A DNA stretch of 40,194 bases, from positions 1 through 40,194 of the forward strand of contig NZ_QMEA01000054.1 of assembly GCF_012912105.1 (NCBI RefSeq). Reading direction: 5' to 3'. Position numbers and translations under genes: made by a program. Shown piece after piece: positions 9,301 through 16,900 of the stretch; positions within the stretch are counted from its first letter, which is position 1, and every line of letters begins with the position of its first letter. The stretch comes from Brasilonema sp. UFV-L1. Its GTDB lineage: Bacteria > Cyanobacteriota > Cyanobacteriia > Cyanobacteriales > Nostocaceae. Under the pieces are notes generated by a model. The model worked only from the letters and a program-made list of their open reading frames with translations. It did not search any database and was not told where the DNA came from.

Positions 9301-10741
9301 CAATAAATTGGTGGATACACTTGTCGTTAACATAGTCTCTTCTCGTATTGTTAAATTCAACGAGCAGTTGTTGTCGCTCGACATCACTCATCAATTGTTC
9401 TGGATTGTTAACAATACTCTGTGTCAAAGCTCTTAGTGTAGTGTTGGGATCAGCAACTATATTATTTAGTAGCGCGGCAACATGACTGAGCATTCTAGCT
9501 ACCGTTACGGTGCTGAAGTGACGTAAGTCATAAAATATATTCAACGATAACTGCGACCAAGGTTTAACTAAGAAAACAAGAGGATAGTTAGAGTTAATAA
9601 CAGAGCGAACATTGTCAATCCTCAAGTTTCCTGTAGCTAAGCTAGAGATATTTACTGAAGAGTTTTCAAATACCAAAATACTCTCGAACAAAGGCATCCC
9701 TGGAGGTACTTCACTCCAATTCTGGATCTGGACTAGAGGAGTACACTCGTATTTACGTATACTCAGCTGCTGGGACTGAAGTTCCTTTAGCCAAGACAGG
9801 AGCGAAGCTTCACCAGACACGAGTACACGCACTGGCAGGGTGTTGATAAAGAGTCCCACCATAGAGGAAACCCCTAGTATCGTGGGCGGACGACCAGACA
9901 CAACGCTTCCATAGACCACATCTGCTTCACCACTGTAATAACTCAATAGCAAAGCCCAAACGCCTTGTATTAGGGTGTTCAGTGTCAAATGATGTTGTTG
10001 CGCTAAAGACTTCAGTGCTTCTGTGGTTGCTAGCGACAGCTGGATTTGTTGTTGACTGAAACCTTGGTGCTGACCAGAGGAGCCATTGGTTATCCAGTTT
10101 GCTACCAAAGGAGTTGGTGTTGTGAAGCCTTGAAGAACTTTTCGCCAAAATACCTCAGCCTCCGATAAATCCTGCTGCTTCAGCCAAGTGATGTAGTCCC
10201 GATACGGACGGTTTGGTTGCAACTGGAGAATTTGGTTTTGGCAAAGTGCTTCGTAGAAGGAGAAAAATTCCTTGAGGATAGTGTTAACACACCAGGCATC
10301 CAGCACCAAGTGACAAATACTCCAGATCAATTGATAAGTGTCCACATCAGTCTGGATTAAGATGAGCCGCATCAAGGGTGGTTTTGCAAGCTCAAAGCCA
10401 TGTTTGCGGTCTGCTTCTAGGTAACTTTGTAGTTGCGCTTCTTGCTCAGCAGTTGAGAGTTTACGCCAATCATACTGCTGTATCAGCAGTTTAGCTTGTC
10501 GGTGTACTATTTGAACTGGTTGATTCAGACCTTGCCATACAAAAGCTGTCCTTAAACTCGGATGTCGGTCTACCACTTGCTGCCAAGCCTGCTCAAAAGC
10601 TGAGAAATCAAGAGTTCCGTGCAAGGTACATAGCGTCTGCTCAAAATACATCCTGGAATTTGGAGCAGAGAGGATGTGAAACAGCATACCCTGCTGGGTA
10701 GGTGAGAGTGTGTAGATGTCCTCTATATTTTTAGCTTCCAT
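6302..10741 (-). CDS. NRPS, C-A-PCP-reductase (terminal module)
   Basis: A 1479-residue cytosolic synthetase. C domain about 1-450, with motif ICHLVLDAW (His144 and Asp148 kept, first His replaced by Cys, Gly by Ala). A domain about 480-970, with YTSGSTGQPKG at 624-634, NEYGPTE and the C-terminal Lys962. PCP about 990-1055 with carrier Ser1019 in GGDSL. Thioester reductase about 1100-1479, with NAD(P)H motif GATGFVG (1110-1116) and catalytic Thr1238, Tyr1269 and Lys1273 (YAQSK). The A pocket by alignment to GrsA reads D-S-A-C-I-A-E-V-W-K (669, 670, 673, 713, 737, 739, 763, 771, 772, 962); I do not know its substrate. It adds the third residue and releases the chain by reduction to aldehyde, or alcohol after a second reduction. 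No docking domain is visible at the N-terminus beyond a short leader. Confidence 0.93.
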   Translation of the reverse strand: MEAKNIEDIYTLSPTQQGMLFHILSAPNSRMYFEQTLCTLHGTLDFSAFEQAWQQVVDRHPSLRTAFVWQGLNQPVQIVHRQAKLLIQQYDWRKLSTAEQEAQLQSYLEADRKHGFELAKPPLMRLILIQTDVDTYQLIWSICHLVLDAWCVNTILKEFFSFYEALCQNQILQLQPNRPYRDYITWLKQQDLSEAEVFWRKVLQGFTTPTPLVANWITNGSSGQHQGFSQQQIQLSLATTEALKSLAQQHHLTLNTLIQGVWALLLSYYSGEADVVYGSVVSGRPPTILGVSSMVGLFINTLPVRVLVSGEASLLSWLKELQSQQLSIRKYECTPLVQIQNWSEVPPGMPLFESILVFENSSVNISSLATGNLRIDNVRSVINSNYPLVFLVKPWSQLSLNIFYDLRHFSTVTVARMLSHVAALLNNIVADPNTTLRALTQSIVNNPEQLMSDVERQQLLVEFNNTRRDYVNDKCIHQFIEEQAERTPENVAVVFKKQQLTYRELNHKANQLAHHLQALGVGPDVLVAICVERSWEMLVGILSIFKAGGAYLPIDPMYPNQRLVYMLQDSQVSVVLTQERLVKKLPDIGAQVLCLDTLWDAIAQESDENPKSEATPENLAYLIYTSGSTGQPKGVQVTHQNLVHSTTARICYYDQPVTGFLLTSPFAFDSSVAVIFWTLCQGGFVSVLPENFQLDIKQVIEAIAQQQISHLLCLPSLYKLILEQAQPQQLVSLQTVIVAGESCPKGLVKQHRELLPQTSLFNEYGPTEATVWSSVYNCQNHDLNNPVPIGRPIANTQIYLLNSYLQPVPIGVSGEIYIGGLGVARGYLNRPELTTQKFIRNPFSDEPNARLYKTGDLARYLPDGNIEFLGRLDQQVKIRGYRIELTEIEAVLNQHTAVQEAIVVAQEDIHGNQRLVAYVVPKNEQVPTVDVLHSFLKNCLPEYMLPSVFVMLKALPLTPNGKVDRQALPVPDQERPNLEAVFVPPSTPIEVALAEIWSQVLGVEQVGIHDNFFKLGGDSLSSIQVLSRANDRGLSFSLQEFIQHPTIHELSQMIKTGEDLQVPAIQPVSNTIGGKTVAQLQAEAVLDPTIRPEVIQRDYTTEPVSIFLTGATGFVGAFLVDELLQKTQADIYCLVRAANAEEGKNKLCKNLEMYSLGNEDFTSRIIPVIGDLSQPLFGLSEAQFLRLANRIDVIYHNGALVNFVYPYEQLKAANVFGTQEVLRLASLIKVKPVHYVSTLSVFPTQSDSDVQVFREQDCLEHDGILQNGYAQSKWVAEKLVAIARSRGLPASIHRLGRITGNSKTGVWNTNDFMCSMIKCCIQLGSVPKIDGLLDMTPVDYVSQAIIYLSQQKESIGKVFHLLNPHPIQLKELIEWMCFYGYPLRLVTYDEWRQELIAAAKHSPDPTLYSLLPLFPENKYKERISIQQSLSQPRMTQFDCQNTLARLAGTSIVCPAIDDKLLKNYFCYFTRSGFLNHPQM

Positions 10742-10826
10742 ACCTAGGCATTTCTATTTTTATTGTCATTATTTATACTAAAACAACTAAATTTGCATTT
10801 AATACTTACTCTTTGACTCTTGGCGT

Positions 10827-10886
10827 ACTTGGCACGGCAGTTGCTTCAACGGGGGGAACCCCCGCAACGCACTGCCTCGTCTTGGC
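10827..10886. repeat. GC-rich interspersed hairpin repeat
   Basis: The core CAACGGGGGGAACCCCCGCA (10847-10866) occurs identically at 27685-27704. Around it, GGCAGT and ACTGCC form an outer stem. It lies in the 190-base gap between the two NRPS genes. Such short palindromic repeats are common in filamentous cyanobacteria. A transcript hairpin here could affect coupling of the two genes. Confidence 0.7.
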
Positions 10887-10931
10887 GGTTTGTTTAATAG
10901 ATATTAAGTGGATCTTCATGGAGAATTGGTA

Positions 10932-13900
10932 TTAGTTGTTGTTCATCAACAGCTTGTTGAGTTCTTCTTGAGTTAACTCAGCTTCTGGAAAATCTGAAGG
11001 TGTGAAGCTTGGGGTTTCGGTGGACAAAAAATCAGTGATTGGCGATGCGGGCGATCGCTGTTGTTCCTGTGGAACTGGAATTGTTTCGATAACCGTTGTT
11101 AATTCTGCAATTGTTGGATATTCAAATAGCTGATTGGTACTGAATTTCAACCCCGCTTCATAAGCTTTAGCCACAACCTGAATACTCTGAATCGAATCAC
11201 CTCCCAACTCTAAAAAGTTGTCGTAAATGCCCACCTGCTGAATTCCCAAAACCTGACTCCAGATTGTGGCGATCGCCTCTTCCACTGCTGTACGGGGTGC
11301 TAAGTAGGTAGTTTGCCCTGCTGTGCTTTCTTCCTGCACCAGCATTTCTGGTTGGGATTTTACTTGCTCAGGTGCTGGCAAACGGCGGCGATCAACTTTG
11401 CCACTAGGAGTCAATGGCAATTCTTCTAAGACAACAAAGGTGGTAGGAATCATATACTCCGGTAACTTCTGCCGCAAGAAACTCCGCAATTCATTGGTTG
11501 CAGGTGCAGGTTTTTGCTGTAGCACTACGTAGGCAACTAAGCGTTTGCGACCTGACTCCTCTTCTCGAAGTGTGGCGATCGCTTCTCGAACAACAGGATG
11601 TTGGAGTAACACTGCTTCTATCGCCGTTAGTTCAATACGATACCCCCTGAGCTTCACTTGATGGTCAATGCGCCCCAAAAACTCTATATTGCCGTCTGGA
11701 AGGTAACGCGCTAAATCCCCGGTTTTGTACAGGCGTGCGTTCGGTTCTTCGCTAAACGGATTGGGAATAAACTTTTGGGCAGTTAGCTCAGATTGGTTAA
11801 GATAGCCCTTAGCCAAACCGAGACCACCAATGTACACCTCACCCGGTACACCAATTGGTACTGGTTGCAAGTGAGAATCGAGTAAATAAATTTGGGTGTT
11901 GGCAATTGGACGACCAATCGGAACAGAATTTTTCAAATCATGATTTTGACAATTGTACACACTGCTCCAAACCGTTGCTTCTGTTGGACCATATTCGTTA
12001 AACAAGGATGTGTGAGGTAAGCTTAGGCGATGGCGTTCCACTAACTCTGTGGAACAAGATTCCCCGGCAACGATGACAGTGTGCAACGAAACAAGTAGAT
12101 CCGGGTCTATAGTAGCGAGTAGAGTGCTGTAGAGTGAGGGAACACTCAACCAGTGTGAAACCTGATGTTGGACAATCAGCTTGGTTAATTGCCAAATATC
12201 TCTCTGGAAACCCTCTCTTAACAGCACCAGCATACCGCCTTGACACAATGTCCAAAATATGGGTGCTACTGAACTATCAAAAGCAAACGAGGGAATCAAT
12301 AAGAAACTGGTAACGGGTTCTGGGTAATAAGCAATCCGCGCTCTTGTGGAGTGAACTAAGTTTTGCTGGGTAACGAGTACTCCCTTGGGTTGACCTGTGG
12401 AACCTGAGGTGTAGATGATGTAGGCTAGATTCTCTAATGTGCTTGTAGTGCTGGGGTTTTCTGGACTCTCCTGTGCTATAGTGTGCCAATGTGAGTCTAG
12501 GCAAACAATTTGGGCGGAGTGTGTAGGTAAGTCTGCTACTAGCCGTGCCTGAGTCAGCAGGACTGGAACTTGAGCATCTTGCAGCATAAAAGCCAGGTTT
12601 TCTTTGGGATATGTTGGGTCTAAGGGTAAGTAAGCTCCTCCTGCCTTGAGAATTCCCAAAATTCCCACAATCATTTCCAAGGAACGCTCGACACAGAGAG
12701 CCACCGGCACATCGGAACTTACTCCTAGACGCTGCAAGTAATGGGCAAGGGCATTAGCTCGACGGTTTAGCTGTTGGTAGGTGAGTTGCTCACCTGCAAA
12801 GACGATGGCAATCGCATCAGGATTTTGTGCTGCCATCGCCTCAAAGTATTGCTGGATACAGATATATTGTGGATATTTGGTGGCGGTATTATTCCACTCC
12901 ACAAGCAACATCTGCCGTTGGCGATCGCCCAAAAGACATTGAGACTCGTAACGTGCAAACGGCTGTGCAGACATTGCTGTCAGCGTTTCTATAAAATAAC
13001 TGCCAATAGTCTCTAACTGGGCATGGCTAATCTGTGTCAAGTCACACTCTAAATCGAGTTGTATGCAGTCTGAGGCATGATTGAGATTAAACTCAGATCG
13101 CAACGTAAAATGAGTTTCACCAAAACCCCTCGCCCCTAAAATTTCCAAATCTTTGAAACCTTGCAAACTCTCATAAACATGAAAGTGAGTGTAGTTAAAG
13201 ACAGTTTCCACCAGGGGCTGGAGAGCCTGACGACCGACAAGTTGATGTAAATCTGCGTAGGGATAACGTCTAAAGGGTAACAACTCGCGTTCAGCTTCAA
13301 AAACTTGTCGCACCAACTCTAGCCAAGTTCCGCCCATCAGCTTTAGACGCAAGGGAACTGTGTTCAAATGGATTCCCAGAGTTTTTTCTCCGTCAGCCTC
13401 TTCCAATCGACCGTTAGACTCAAGTCCTGTGAGGACATCGCTTTCGCCACTTAGCAAACTCATCACTCTCACGTGTGCAGCTAGCAAAACGTTTTTGAGG
13501 GGGACTTCTGCTCTACGTGCCAGTTTCTGTAATTTCTCGGAAAGCTCAGCAGAGATGGGGACATCCAAAAAGCCAATTTCCGGGTTATCTGTGGTACGGT
13601 GAGCCACCCAACGGGCTAGTCTCGTCGTCACACAATCTGCCAATTTTTGAGTCCAAAAGTCTTGGCACTCCTGCGATTGCAGCGTTGAGCGCTCTAAGGC
13701 CACAAAATCTCGATAAGTAATAGTTGGGGGTGGTTCAATGGTATTACCTTTACCATTGAGCAGAGCATAATAATGATGCAGCAATTCTGTCAGCAAACAA
13801 GCTTTGCTCCAGCCGTCAAGAATAGAAGTGTGACAGCTAAAGGTCAGATAGAAGGACTGATCTGTGAGGCGGTGAATGAAAAAGCGAATAAATGGCGGGG

Positions 13901-16900
13901 AAGACCAGTCAAAATTTCGTCTTTTTTCAGCTTTGATCCAAGTGGAAAGTGCTTGCTGTTGTTGCTCTGGTGATAAATCGCGCAAGTCCTCGACATGAAT
14001 TGGAGCAGTGACCTGTTGATGAACTAACTGTAGGGATTCGCTAAAGTTGGTCAGATCAAACGATGTCCGCAGGATGGGATGGCGCTCCACAACCTGCTGT
14101 ACGGCTTTTTGAAACAGTTGAATGTCTAGACGAACTTGCAAATTGTACAGGAAAATGTCATGGTACATCGGCTCCTCAGGCATGGACTGAGTGTGAAAAA
14201 TTACCCCAGCCTGAACCCTAGCCAAAGGATAAGCATCTTTCACGCCTTCGGGTAGCTTTTGGCGTTCTTCGTGGGAAATCAGGCTAAATGGCTCTGTTTT
14301 ACGAGTTACTAAACCACTTGGTTCGGCAAAGGTAATTTCTTGTGCCAGTGAGTCGATGGTCTGATGCTGGAAAATTTGTCCAAGTGAGAAGCTTAAACCT
14401 CTTGCAGTGGCTCTAGCTAGCACTTGGATACTACGGATAGAATCCCCTCCTAACTCAAAAAAGTTGTCGTGAATGCCCACCTGTTCAATGTCCAGCACCT
14501 CTGCCCACACTTGTGCCAATGCTTCCTCTACAAGAGTGCGAGGTGCTACAAAAGCTTTTTCTAACTCAGGTCTAGCTTTACTAGGAACTGGTAGAGAGCG
14601 CCGGTCTATTTTACCATTCGGAGTCAAGGGAAGTGCATCCAGCATGACGAAAGCTGCAGGAACCATGTAGTCGGGCAGCTTCTCTAAGAGAAAGCGACGC
14701 AGTTCCGTAGTGGTGGGTGCTGGCTGATGACGGGTGATGCAATAAGCAACTAATTGCTGGTTCCTAGAGTCTGCCGGAGATTCAGCTAATTCTCCCTTGA
14801 GTAAGCGACGCAAACCAGTAATTGTTGATGAATTTTCCACGTCAACCAATGGTGTGAAGTCTCGGTGCTGTTCCCTTCTCTCAATCTCTCTCATTAAGAC
14901 AACGACCGAGTGCAAAGCTGGGTGTTGACTCAGTACCGCTTCAATCTCTCCTAGCTCAATGCGAAATCCTCGCAGCTTAACTTGATGGTCGAGTCGTTCA
15001 AGATACTCGATGTTGCCATCGCGATTGTAGCGTGCCAAATCCCCAGTTTTGTACAGGCGTGTCCCAGGCTCATCGCTAAAGGGATTGGGAATGAATTTAA
15101 GATTTGTTAATTCTGGTTGACGCAGATAACCCCTGGCTAAACCCACACCGCCAATGTGTAGTTCCCCTGGCACGCCAACGGGCACTGGTTGCAAGTAAGA
15201 ATCTAGCAGATAAATTTGCGTATTGGCAATGGGGCGACCAATGGGGACAGTGTGTTTACGACTCTGGTGCTTACAAGCCCAGAATGTCACATCAATGGCT
15301 GCTTCGGTTGGTCCGTACAAATTGTGTAGGTCTGCATCCAAACATGCAAAAAAGCGCTCTTGCAGTTTGAAAGGTAGCGCTTCACCGCTGCACATAACCT
15401 GCCTCAAGCAGTGACACGCCTCAAGACCAGGTTCTTCGAGAAATACTTGCAACATAGAGGGAACAAAATGCAGCGTGGTGATCTGCTGCTCTTGTATAAT
15501 CCCAACGAGGTAGGCGCTATCTTGATGCCCTCCTGGTCGAGCTACCACGCTTACCGCTCCCGTAGTCAAAGGCCAGAAGAATTCCCAAACGGATACGTCA
15601 AAGCTAAATGGTGTTTTTTGCAACACTCTATCTACTGTTGTCAGTTGGTAGGTTTCCTGCATCCAGTCGAGACGATTGCAAATCCCTCTGTGGGTGTTCA
15701 TGACTCCCTTCGGCTTGCCAGTTGAGCCGGAGGTGTAAATGACATATGCGAGGTTGTTGGTTGTTACATGGCTGGTCGGGTTGTCTATCCTTTTGTGGGC
15801 GTAAACCTCAGCGTCTTTGTCCAAACAAACCACTTGCGCCCCATGCTCAGGCAAAGCTTCAAGAAACTTCTGTTGAGTCAACAACACCGGAACTTGGGCA
15901 TCTTCCAGCATAAAAGCTAGACGTTCCTTAGGATAGGTGGGATCGTAAGGGACGTAAGCCCCTCCTGCCTTGAGAGTCGCTAAGATACTTACTACCATCT
16001 CAACAGAGCGCTCCAAGTAAATGCCAACCAACACCTCCGGTTGCACCCCCAAGGCTTGTAGATGGTGTGCTAACTGGTTTGCCCGCCGATTCAATTGTGC
16101 GTAGGTGAGTTGTTCTTTTTCAAATACCACCGCCACTGTGTCTGGTGTTCGCTCTACTTGAGCCTCAAACTGTTGATGGAGACACAAATCACTTGCGTAA
16201 TCTACTTGGGTAGCATTCCACTCTACCAATAATTGTTGCCGTTCTAATTTCGTGAGGAGTGGAAGAAGTGAGACGTGCTGCTGTGGATCAGCGACAATAC
16301 CTTCTAGTAAAGTTTGAAAATGACCCGCCATCCGGGCAATAGTGGTAGCATCGAATAAGTCTGTATTGTATTGCCAAGAACCAGATAGTTGTCCATCCAC
16401 AAGAGCCATCATTAGAGTAAGGTCAAACTGAGCAATCCGCTTCTCCAAGCTCAAGGACTCTAGCTCCAGCTCCCCTAATTTTATTCTTGCTCCTGTTTCT
16501 CCCAAAGCAAAAGCTGCCAAACCCTCCTGATTTTGCAAGTGTGCTTTCTGCAAGACAAACATGACTTGAAACAGCGGTGAGCGACTTGGATCTCGAATCG
16601 GCTGTAGTTGCTCCACTAGACGTGCAAATGGATAATCCTGATGAGCAAAAGCATCTAGCACAGTGGAGCGTACTTGACTCAAAAACGCTTCAAACGTTGG
16701 ATTTCCTGATAAATCTGCTCGTAGAACAACTGGGTTGACAAAATAGCCCACTACCCCTGCCAAATCAGCTCGACTTCTACCTGTTGTCGGTGAACCCACC
16801 AGCAAGTCCTCTTGACCTGTGTAACGGTAAAGCAGGACTTGAAAAGCTGCTAGCATTGTCATGTAGAGAGTAGCGCCGTGGGCGTGACTGAGGGTCTTGA

